Assembly: GCA_031278965.1 (NCBI GenBank)
Contig: JAITJJ010000014.1
Location: 1 to 7,971, forward strand
DNA: 7,971 nt
Direction: 5' to 3'
Source of the DNA: Deferribacteraceae bacterium
GTDB taxonomy: Bacteria > Chrysiogenota > Deferribacteres > Deferribacterales > JAISNW01
Part shown: one piece after another, positions 1-5,874 of the stretch
How the letters are laid out: the number at the start of each line of letters is the position of its first letter
Position numbering within the stretch: position 1 is the stretch's first letter
Position numbers and translations under genes: made by a program
The notes under the pieces: generated by a model
Seen by the model: only the letters and a program-made list of their open reading frames with translations
Told to the model about the DNA's origin: nothing
Database searches by the model: none

Positions 1-114
1 GATGAGTTCTGCTACCGCTTCAACAGGCGATGGTTGGCAGGCGGCGTGTTCCCGCGCCTTGTAGCGGCGTGTGCCTGTTCGAGTAAAATCACTTGTCATG
101 AGCTAATTGGATAG
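1..114 (+). CDS. IS1595/ISXO2-type transposase, C-terminal fragment (5' end outside window)
   Basis: The frame is open from base 1 and ends at TAG (112-114), giving 37 residues that begin DEFCYRFNRRWLAGGVFPRL and end in ACSSKITCHELIG. The DEFxYRFNRR block is the typical C-terminal signature of IS1595-family (ISXO2-like, DDE-type) transposases, followed by the usual short amphipathic tail of the form FxRLVxAC...IT..EL. The catalytic residues lie upstream and outside the window, so I cannot tell whether the gene is intact. The tail looks full length and ends naturally. I searched the next 170 bases for a clear terminal inverted repeat and found none I could support; the partner end is also out of view. 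It shows that the left edge of the window is mobile-element territory. Confidence 0.82.
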   Translation, partial: DEFCYRFNRRWLAGGVFPRLVAACACSSKITCHELIG

Positions 115-252
115 TCATAATTTTTAATGCAAGAATTATTCCCAAAATGTGCCGAAAAGCTGTCTAAAAAAAAGGGAAGGTTTAAAGTATACACTCTCTG
201 GGAAAGAATAGCCCTCCGCCCCAATGAAAACGCTGAAAGGCAAATATTCAAA

Positions 253-267
253 GCTCATAAAATGAGC
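253..267 (+). other. Small hairpin just upstream of the 290 ORF ribosome binding site
   Basis: GCTCAT (253-258) and ATGAGC (262-267) are perfect inverted copies around a 3-base AAA loop. The hairpin lies 9 bases before the GGAGG at 277-281. There is no T-run behind it, so it is not a standard terminator. It could affect translation of the following ORF, or it could be chance in AT-rich DNA. Confidence 0.3.
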
Positions 268-276
268 AAAATTAAC

Positions 277-281
277 GGAGG
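277..281 (+). promoter_or_regulatory. Strong Shine-Dalgarno for the 290 ORF
   Basis: GGAGG lies 8 bases ahead of the ATG at 290. It is one of the best ribosome binding sites in the window and is the main reason to treat the ORF as once or still translated. Confidence 0.65.
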
Positions 282-289
282 TTTCTTTT

Positions 290-766
290 ATGAAACGGTT
301 TTTATCCAATAATATCCACAAGATACTAATCGTATTTCTTTCCGCCTCCGGCGATAACTCAAACTTTTATACTAAGAACGCAGGCGAATATCTTCTGAGA
401 GCGGAGTTCTATCACCCGATAGCAGGCAGCCCGAATGACAACTGCCTAAAACTCGCTTTCCCCTCCGTAACTCCTAATGAATTTTTTTCAGCAAACTATC
501 CTGAAGTTACAGGATTTACAAATGCGGGTTTCGGAGCTTTGACCGAATACGTAGGCGATGTAGCCCTCTGGTTTGAAGATCAAGGCGCCCGCCTTAGGTT
601 TGCTGGCCATGAGGAAACCGATATCAGCGGCGGCAAAAGATACTACAGAGATACAACATCAGGCAACAGAATCGAAATCTATGAATATACGGAAACGGCG
701 GGCGTATTTTGTCACAGGGCGTCATCTGTCAGCAAGGCTTTCTGGGAGAGTGTGGGAGTCTACTGA
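290..766 (+). CDS. Hypothetical protein, possibly truncated by an in-frame TGA
   Basis: I do not recognise this 158-residue protein. It starts at an ATG with GGAGG 8 bases upstream. Residues 1-20 are basic and then hydrophobic (KILIVFL then SASG), like a weak export signal, after which the sequence is soluble and rich in aromatic residues and glycine (for example GARLRFAGHEE, GKRYYRDTTSG, RIEIYEYTETAG). The pattern fits a small beta-rich exported or surface protein, but that is inference. The ORF ends at TGA 764-766, yet the same frame stays open to 1069. It sits alone between the transposase tail and the SulP gene, and no close operon partner is visible. It may be a decayed gene near a mobile element. 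Confidence 0.5.
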   Translation: MKRFLSNNIHKILIVFLSASGDNSNFYTKNAGEYLLRAEFYHPIAGSPNDNCLKLAFPSVTPNEFFSANYPEVTGFTNAGFGALTEYVGDVALWFEDQGARLRFAGHEETDISGGKRYYRDTTSGNRIEIYEYTETAGVFCHRASSVSKAFWESVGVY

Positions 767-1069
767 TTTTTTTGCGGGCAAGGGGCAGCGCTTAACGCCG
801 CCGCTCCCTTAAGAATCGCGGAAACGCTAAGCGGCTATATGGCTTGGATTGCAATTGAAGAAAAGTCAAGCTACGGCAGTGGCAGCAGTAGTTACCTTTT
901 GGAAATTCGTGCAGAATTGGGTTTATGTTCTTTGGATACCCTATATTTTATCAATCTCAAAGTAATAATTGGTTACGCCATAATACACAAGCTCACAACT
1001 CCTGCCGTAACACTCGTTCACCCTGCTGTGAAACGGGATATATTGAGAACGTTTATGGGTTCATATTAA
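767..1069 (+). pseudogene. In-frame continuation of the 290 ORF beyond TGA
   Basis: Directly after the TGA at 764-766 the same reading frame is open for 100 codons to TAA at 1067-1069. It begins FFCGQGAALNAAAPLRIAET and includes an ATG at 839. No ribosome binding site precedes that ATG, so it is unlikely to be an independent gene. The simplest reading is that 290-1069 was one gene of about 259 codons interrupted by a nonsense mutation, or by a pair of compensating indels around the seven-T run at 767-773. TGA recoding is a less likely alternative. I recognise no family. The last third (from about 930) is less protein-like and may be non-coding. Confidence 0.4.
784..802 (+). other. GC-rich hairpin downstream of the in-frame TGA
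   Basis: GGCAGCG (784-790) and CGCCGCC (796-802) pair at six of seven positions (one A-C mismatch) around the loop CTTAA, starting 17 bases after the TGA. Its place matches where a bacterial SECIS element would lie, but the loop lacks the G expected in its first two bases. No T-run follows, so it is not a standard terminator. Confidence 0.3.
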
Positions 1070-1179
1070 CTGTTAAATATATTCACTAATGCAACTAAGA
1101 ATTATCTATTGCATTTTCTTTTAAACAAGAGTAGAACCGTTTTTCTGATTATTTGACCTCTTTTCTGAAAGGAAACAGA
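1070..1179 (+). promoter_or_regulatory. Leader of the SulP gene, with its ribosome binding site
   Basis: This AT-rich 110-base stretch must carry the start signals of the transporter unless it is read from upstream. The Shine-Dalgarno AAAGGA (1168-1173) is 6 bases before the ATG at 1180 and decides the start. A possible promoter is TTGCAT, 17 bases, TAGAAC (about 1119-1147), but both boxes are weak. I see no operator or riboswitch. Confidence 0.4.
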
Positions 1180-2868
1180 ATGGCTGTTATAAAATTTGCT
1201 AAAATATATCCCAAGTTTTTTGAGTGTATAAAAACCTATTCATTTTCAATCTTTAAAAAAGACCTGGTAGCAGGCTTGACGGTGGGGATAGTGGCGGTTC
1301 CCCTTGCCTCGGCATTTGCTATCGCCAGCGGGCTTGAACCTGAGCGGGGGTTTTTTACCGCTATAGTAGCGGGCTTTTTCATATCTTTTTTGGGTGGCAG
1401 CCGTTTCCAGATAGGGGGCCCCACCGGGGCTTTTGTTGTGATAGTGTATGCCATAGCGGCTAAATATGGTTATCAGGGGCTCTCATTAGCTACAATTATT
1501 GCGGGAGTTATATTAATTCTATTTGCCTATACCAGACTCGGCTCATATATAAAATTTATCCCCTATCCTGTTGTGCTCGGTTTTACCGCGGGGATAGCGG
1601 TGATTCTCTTTACAACGGAGTTGAAAGATATTTTAGGACTGAATATGGGGAGCGTTCCGGCGGATTTTGCGGAAAAATTTGCGGCGTATAGGGCTGCCGT
1701 TACCTCCGTTCACTCCGTGAACTTCTGGTCAGTTGGGGTGGGGCTTGCGACCATAGCCATAATAATGACGGTAAGAAAAACTTTAAAAAAGATTCCAAGC
1801 CATATCTTTGCCATAGTTTTGGTGACTCTTGCGGTCGCTATATTCAATATCCCCGTGCCCACCATATACTCCCATTTTGGAGAACTCCCCAGAAGTCTGC
1901 CGACTCCGGTTCTGCCGGAGTTTTCTTTTGATATGGCAAAGGCGGTATTTCCATCCGCAGTTACCATCGCTATTCTGGCGGCTATTGAATCTTTGCTTTC
2001 AACTGTGGTGGCGGACGGTATGACCACGGATCGCCACAATTCCGACACAGAGCTTTTTGGACAGGGGATAGGCAATATCGTTTCGGCAATATTCGGAGGG
2101 ATGCCCGCCACCGGAGCCATCGCCCGCACCGTAACCAATATAAAAGCCGGCGGTGAAACCCCTGTTGCGGGGATGATTCACGCAATCACAATTTTAGTGT
2201 TTATAATCTTCTTTGCAAAAGCGGCGGAGATGATCCCGATGGCGGCAATTGCGGGGATGCTTTCGGTTATTTCGTGGGATATGTTCGATCCCCGCAGGCT
2301 TATAAAGTTCAGCCGCCAGAGCCGCAGCGATATGTTTGTTATGGTGATCGTACTCCTCCTGACCGTGATAGTGGATATTACGGTTGCGGTGGAAGTGGGC
2401 GTAGTAATGGCGGCGCTCCTCTTTATAAAAAGGATGAGCGACGTTACAACCCTTGACCTCGTCACCGGAACCGGTGTAAATACGGACGATCTCCGTTTTA
2501 AGGATGTCCCCGACGGTGTGAACGTATATGAGATAAACGGACCTTTCTTTTTCGGCGCCGCCAACAACCTTATCCATACAATGGAATCCGTTGCGGATGT
2601 GTCAGGAATTATAATATTGCGAATGCGCAGCGTCCCCGTGATGGATACTACAGGATTAAATGCCCTTGAAACCTTTGCCGCCACCTGCCTTAGAAACAGA
2701 GCCACCCTGATATTGTCCGGAGTTCAGCCGGAACCATTTAAACTGATAAAAGCGAGCGGTCTCATAAATCTACTTGGAGAAAAGAATGTTACAAATCATA
2801 TAGATAAAGCCCTTGCCCGGGCTCAGGAGCTTGCAAGTGAGAGAGAAGCGGCAAAACAACAGCAGTAA
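1180..2868 (+). CDS. SulP-family inorganic anion transporter with STAS domain
   Basis: This 562-residue inner-membrane permease of the SulP/SLC26 family would move an inorganic anion such as sulfate or bicarbonate; the substrate cannot be read from sequence. The SulP core runs from about residue 25 to 425. It has the first-helix motif VPLASAFAIASGLEPERG (40-57), GGPTGAF (79-85), the AIESLLSTVVADGM segment (about 268-281) and the signature region near 287-331 containing GIGNIVSAIFGGMPATGAIA. A cytoplasmic STAS domain follows (about 446-551) with MDTTGLNAL near 488, the spot matching the phosphorylatable serine/threonine region of anti-sigma antagonists. Length is normal and the gene looks intact. 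A TTG start 27 bases upstream is possible, but the ATG has the ribosome binding site. It is transcribed alone and converges on the flavodoxin-like gene 39 bases away. Confidence 0.93.
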   Translation: MAVIKFAKIYPKFFECIKTYSFSIFKKDLVAGLTVGIVAVPLASAFAIASGLEPERGFFTAIVAGFFISFLGGSRFQIGGPTGAFVVIVYAIAAKYGYQGLSLATIIAGVILILFAYTRLGSYIKFIPYPVVLGFTAGIAVILFTTELKDILGLNMGSVPADFAEKFAAYRAAVTSVHSVNFWSVGVGLATIAIIMTVRKTLKKIPSHIFAIVLVTLAVAIFNIPVPTIYSHFGELPRSLPTPVLPEFSFDMAKAVFPSAVTIAILAAIESLLSTVVADGMTTDRHNSDTELFGQGIGNIVSAIFGGMPATGAIARTVTNIKAGGETPVAGMIHAITILVFIIFFAKAAEMIPMAAIAGMLSVISWDMFDPRRLIKFSRQSRSDMFVMVIVLLLTVIVDITVAVEVGVVMAALLFIKRMSDVTTLDLVTGTGVNTDDLRFKDVPDGVNVYEINGPFFFGAANNLIHTMESVADVSGIIILRMRSVPVMDTTGLNALETFAATCLRNRATLILSGVQPEPFKLIKASGLINLLGEKNVTNHIDKALARAQELASEREAAKQQQ

Positions 2869-2907
2869 GATGCATTACAAAAAATTTTGTTCTTGTCCTC
2901 AGTTTCC
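2869..2907. other. Convergent intergenic gap, no clear terminator
   Basis: Thirty-nine bases separate the stop of the + strand transporter from the stop of the minus-strand flavodoxin-like gene. The AT-rich near-palindrome ACAAAA-AA-TTTTGT (2876-2889) is the only symmetry seen. Its 2-base centre cannot form a normal hairpin loop, so I do not call a bidirectional terminator. Confidence 0.35.
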
Positions 2908-3450
2908 CTATACCCCAAAAAAACTCACCCCCATCAAAACTTCTTCCGCTTTTAACAATGCCCCGTCCGTATTATCAAACGAACAGTTGGGGATGCTGAC
3001 TCCGTAGAACTTTAGGGAGCTGTTGTCCGCAATCTGTTTCAGCCACTCCTGGGTGAAATTTCCCCTGTCTCGGTTGCCTTTTCCCATAGTAAGCAGAAAA
3101 ACCAACTTCGCGCCCTCTTTGTATCTGGAGGTCTTATCCGCTTTTTTCATACAGTAAAGCCGGTCAATAAACTTTTTTGCCTCACCGTTCACAAACCCAT
3201 AGTAACTTGGAGAGATTAAAATGATGGTATCCGCATCCAAAAGGAACGGATATATTTTTTGCATATCATCTTTGGTAATGCAGACGGAATCATTTTTCTT
3301 GCAGCTGCGGCAGGCAAGGCAATCCTTAAAATCCATCTCTGAAAGGCGAAATCGGGTTACTCCCTTGTCTTTAAAACGATCAAAAATTTTAGCGGCTATA
3401 TAGGCGCCGTTCCCATTCTTCCTTGGGCTTGCCTCTATTAAAAGTATCAT
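2908..3450 (-). CDS. Flavodoxin-fold NAD(P)H:FMN reductase / iron-sulfur flavoprotein-like protein
   Basis: This 180-residue cytoplasmic protein has the flavodoxin-like fold of the NADPH-dependent FMN reductase family. SPRKNGNG (8-15) after the first beta strand is the FMN-phosphate loop, and SPSYYGFVNGEAKKFIDRLY (80-99) is the usual flavin and dimer-interface segment. Four cysteines, C44-x2-C47-x2-C50-x6-C57, precede KDDM. This spacing fits the compact motif of iron-sulfur flavoproteins (Isf), which carry FMN plus a [4Fe-4S] cluster; many relatives have only three of the cysteines. A role in electron transfer or reductive detoxification is likely, but the partner is unknown. The ATG at 3450 is preferred: it starts the first beta strand and has GGGGG (3457-3461) 6 bases upstream. 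It overlaps the TGA of the upstream 47-residue HTH ORF, which suggests translational coupling. Confidence 0.85.
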   Translation of the reverse strand: MILLIEASPRKNGNGAYIAAKIFDRFKDKGVTRFRLSEMDFKDCLACRSCKKNDSVCITKDDMQKIYPFLLDADTIILISPSYYGFVNGEAKKFIDRLYCMKKADKTSRYKEGAKLVFLLTMGKGNRDRGNFTQEWLKQIADNSSLKFYGVSIPNCSFDNTDGALLKAEEVLMGVSFFGV

Positions 3451-3590
3451 TCTTTTCCCCCATATGCCAACAATGACGCACTTATTCCCCAATCCCTCGC
3501 TATCTCCGATACACTGTGCGGCAATATATATGATAACTTCACCGCATTTACCTTGTATCCCGCCGGATACCGCTCTCGAACTAATGACAT
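3447..3590 (-). pseudogene. N-terminal fragment of IS3-family transposase OrfA (HTH domain)
   Basis: A 47-residue ORF beginning MSLVRERYPAGYKVNAVKLS and continuing with SVSEIARDWGISASLLAYGG ends at TGA 3447-3449. RYxxxxKxxAVKLS followed by SVxEIARxxGISxSLL is the helix-turn-helix pattern of the HTH_Tnp_1 domain that opens OrfA of IS3-family elements. OrfA proteins are normally about 90-120 residues and continue into a leucine zipper. Here the frame stops just after the recognition helix, and the usual Y-x-W is YGG. No orfB follows. It has an excellent ribosome binding site, GGAGGG (3595-3600), and a TATAAT box upstream. Its stop overlaps the ATG of the flavodoxin-like gene as ATGA. It is best read as an IS remnant that now forms the leader ORF of that gene; a domesticated small DNA-binding peptide is possible. 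Confidence 0.75.
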
Positions 3591-3594
3591 TTTA

Positions 3595-3644
3595 CCCTCC
3601 GAATTCCATTATTATATCTTAGCAAACCGTCCGTTATTTTAACA
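3595..3644 (-). promoter_or_regulatory. IS-derived promoter and ribosome binding site for the OrfA stump and flavodoxin-like gene
   Basis: On the minus strand a perfect TATAAT -10 box lies at 3611-3616, followed by GGAGGG (3595-3600), 4 bases before the ATG at 3590. No good -35 is present at 17 bases; an extended or activator-dependent promoter is possible. The sequence beginning TGTTAAAATAACGG (3631-3644) starts with TG, as IS3-family left ends do, so 3644 is a candidate element boundary. The matching right end was not found. Confidence 0.45.
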
Positions 3645-3653
3645 TAAATCCTT

Positions 3654-5153
3654 TTATTGTAATTTCAAGATTGAATTCAATGTGGGATAGTTGCCGTATC
3701 CATCCGGTTTTCCCTCCAGGATTACGCATTTTTTCCCAAAATAGGATGCCATATATTTGCCGCCTCCCTCGCAACTGGTGTAAAAATATGTTTCTGCCAG
3801 AAGCGGGGGTTGAAAAGGGGACGGGGGAAATATAAGAAAATCTTCTTCCGAAGAGAGAAGGGCATCATAGCGCTCTTCCAACTGAAGATAGTATTTATTA
3901 AACTGCCCCGCATACATAACGGACGGCGCAAAATGCCGGGAAAGGAGGATTGTAATAAAGAAAAAGAGCAAAACGGCAGCGGCTCTTTTAAAATTCAGGA
4001 GTTTTGTTCCCATATCAAAACTCTTAAAGATATATAGCAAAGCAATAAAAGTTAATATAATGAAGAAGAAACGCGGCATAAATTTAGCCCTGTCGGGCAA
4101 CCCGCCGCCGCCTCTTCCAAAGGTGCTCACAAAATGTCCCGCCCATATAATTGAAAAAGCAAACACAAAAAACAGCACCCCGTGTATACGTTCGCCTTTT
4201 GCCCCTATCGCCTTAATAAACTTTAAGCGGGGCAACTGCAAACCCCTTGCGGTAACAGTTGTTAAAAGCGCTAACGGTATCAACGGTGAACATAACCACT
4301 GGGCGGTTTTATCAAATGAAAGGGCTAAAGCGTGCCCTATGCTCCAGAATAAATCCCCCGAAGCGTGAGCGCTTGCCGCAGCTCTGATAGAGGTGCTGGG
4401 AGCAAAATATACCGTTAGTAAACCTAAAAAAAGGATTATTATATAAACAGCCGTTATAATTATCCTATAACGGTCTTTATAATATATAGAGCAAACCAGA
4501 AGCACAAAATAAAACCATAATCCGGTAAAAGTCAGGGTTTCGTTGGAGAGAGACACTATAATCATTGGGAATGAAGCAATAACAAGCGGAAAATAAGGGA
4601 ACTTTCGTGTTTTTTTAATAAAAACAGAAAAAGATATGACAAATAAGGTTAAACTGAAAAAATAATTGGTTACCCCGCCCATCCAATAAATGGTATTATG
4701 GATATAGTTTGCCGAAACGAACAAAAGCGCCAAAAGTGTCACCGCAATACAGAGCTTTTGGCGCAAAACGAGGTTGATCTTTGAAATAAGAATAAGGTAG
4801 ATGAAAGAAAAGCAGAATAAGATATAAACCAACGCGGGAATTAATTTATAACTTGTCAGGCTTTTCGGCGCAAGAAATAAGGCATAGAGGAAATTAGCCG
4901 CAACTCTGCCGTTAGCGCTTTTATAACACTCCATACTCCCTTCAAATGCCCCTTTAAAAATATTGGCAACACCTTGAGTGCGGTTATGAATTGTCCCGGT
5001 ATAGCCGGAATACCAATAATCATCCGCAGAAGGGAAATTGTAACGAAATATATACAGGAGGATTATCAGAGAAAAAAGCGAAAAAGACAAGAGGATTATG
5101 GGGACAATCTTCACAGAGAAATTTTGAGCAAGCCTGTTTATAAATTTGTGCAT
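3654..5153 (-). CDS. DUF6056-like polytopic membrane protein, possible GT-C-type glycosyltransferase
   Basis: This 499-residue integral membrane protein has about ten to twelve hydrophobic segments (for example 17-36, 103-123, 164-178, 229-250, 324-341, 361-377, 390-404). The first outside loop carries SADDYWYSG with the acidic pair D44-D45, then NGRVAANF (81-88), YWMGGVTNYFF (156-166), SNET (203-206) and GRGGGGLPDR (346-355). This motif set resembles the family annotated DUF6056. An acidic pair in the first loop is also typical of GT-C glycosyltransferases that use polyprenyl-phosphate sugars, so a role in cell-surface glycan or lipid modification is a reasonable guess, not a demonstrated one. 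The last 85 residues form a soluble, probably external, domain. It is the last gene of the minus-strand operon, 22 bases after larB, with no strong ribosome binding site, so it probably depends on upstream translation. Confidence 0.75.
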   Translation of the reverse strand: MHKFINRLAQNFSVKIVPIILLSFSLFSLIILLYIFRYNFPSADDYWYSGYTGTIHNRTQGVANIFKGAFEGSMECYKSANGRVAANFLYALFLAPKSLTSYKLIPALVYILFCFSFIYLILISKINLVLRQKLCIAVTLLALLFVSANYIHNTIYWMGGVTNYFFSLTLFVISFSVFIKKTRKFPYFPLVIASFPMIIVSLSNETLTFTGLWFYFVLLVCSIYYKDRYRIIITAVYIIILFLGLLTVYFAPSTSIRAAASAHASGDLFWSIGHALALSFDKTAQWLCSPLIPLALLTTVTARGLQLPRLKFIKAIGAKGERIHGVLFFVFAFSIIWAGHFVSTFGRGGGGLPDRAKFMPRFFFIILTFIALLYIFKSFDMGTKLLNFKRAAAVLLFFFITILLSRHFAPSVMYAGQFNKYYLQLEERYDALLSSEEDFLIFPPSPFQPPLLAETYFYTSCEGGGKYMASYFGKKCVILEGKPDGYGNYPTLNSILKLQ

Positions 5154-5175
5154 TAAATGATTCCCGTCTGCTTAT

Positions 5176-5874
5176 TTATATTCTCAGCTTTCCGCCGCTT
5201 TTCGCAACCATTTTGTTTATCATATCGGCTTGATAGGCTGCGCCGAAGCCGTTGTCAATATTTACCACGCTTACGCCCGCCGCACAGGAGCAGAGCATAG
5301 AGAGCAGGGTTGTCACCCCGCCCAGATTTGCACCGTAGCCCACAGAGGTTGGCACTGCAATTAACGGAACGGACACCAACCCCCCTATAACTGACGGGAG
5401 CGCACCTTCCATACCCGCAACCGCAATTATGCAGTTGGCTTTTTTTAAACCGTCTAAATTGTCAAAGATTCTATGCACCCCTGCAACACCTATATCATAA
5501 AATCTCTCCACCCGGCTTCCAAACGCTTCCAAAACCACCGCCGCCTCTTCCGCAACAGGCTCGTCCGCCGTTCCGCCTGTTGCCACTGCCACAAAGCCGA
5601 CAGGAGATTTTGCCCTGTTGTGTTTTTCCGCTATCCTGGCTGTTGGATGGTAAACCGCATCTGGGCATAGCGAGAGGACATAGTCCCCCATTTCGGGATT
5701 TGCTCTGGTTAATATCACCGTTTCGTTATCCTTGGCGAGGCGGGCAAATATATCCCCCGCCTGCTTTATGCTCTTGCCTTCCCCGAATATCACTTCATGA
5801 TAACCTGTGCGGCTTGCCCTTGAAAAATCCAGCTTGGCAAACCCCAAATCTTCATATCTTTTTTTTGAGCTCAT
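5176..5874 (-). CDS. larB: LarB, pyridinium-3,5-biscarboxylic acid mononucleotide synthase (nickel-pincer cofactor)
   Basis: LarB carboxylates the pyridinium ring of nicotinic acid adenine dinucleotide and cleaves its phosphoanhydride bond, the first step to the nickel-pincer nucleotide used by lactate racemase and other LarA enzymes. The 232-residue protein has the family's N-terminal segment (FAKLDFSRASRTGYHEVIFG, 12-31) and a C-terminal PurE-like domain with ATGGTADEPVAEEA (98-111), GMEGALPSVIGGL (154-166) and VPTSVGYGA (174-182). SCAAGVSVVNIDNGFGA (196-212) supplies C197, which I match to the active-site cysteine of characterised LarB. Length is normal and the gene looks intact. The start has GGAGA (5882-5886) upstream and overlaps the stop of the Sel1 gene as ATGA. 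LarC and LarE, which finish the cofactor, and LarA are not in the window; they are either encoded elsewhere or absent. Confidence 0.94.
   Translation of the reverse strand: MSSKKRYEDLGFAKLDFSRASRTGYHEVIFGEGKSIKQAGDIFARLAKDNETVILTRANPEMGDYVLSLCPDAVYHPTARIAEKHNRAKSPVGFVAVATGGTADEPVAEEAAVVLEAFGSRVERFYDIGVAGVHRIFDNLDGLKKANCIIAVAGMEGALPSVIGGLVSVPLIAVPTSVGYGANLGGVTTLLSMLCSCAAGVSVVNIDNGFGAAYQADMINKMVAKSGGKLRI

Noticed and set aside
127..312. 61-codon + strand ORF before the 290 ORF
   Set aside because: No ribosome binding site and no recognisable motif, and it overlaps the start region of the better supported ORF at 290.
573..812. 79-codon ORF in another frame of the 290 ORF
   Set aside because: It has no ribosome binding site and is probably a shadow. 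A short part near 740-785 could be the original frame of a frameshifted gene, but I cannot prove it.
1153..1179. TTG start giving nine extra residues on the SulP protein
   Set aside because: The ATG at 1180 has AAAGGA 6 bases upstream, and that ribosome binding site would fall inside the longer version; the extra residues are not typical of the family.
2178..2705. 175-codon antisense ORF inside the SulP gene
   Set aside because: It lies opposite a clear transporter and mirrors its hydrophobic codons; there is no ribosome binding site or family match.
3451..3492. Longer start for the flavodoxin-like protein at 3492
   Set aside because: The first beta strand and FMN loop begin at the ATG 3450; the added residues overlap the OrfA stump in another frame and look unlike the family.
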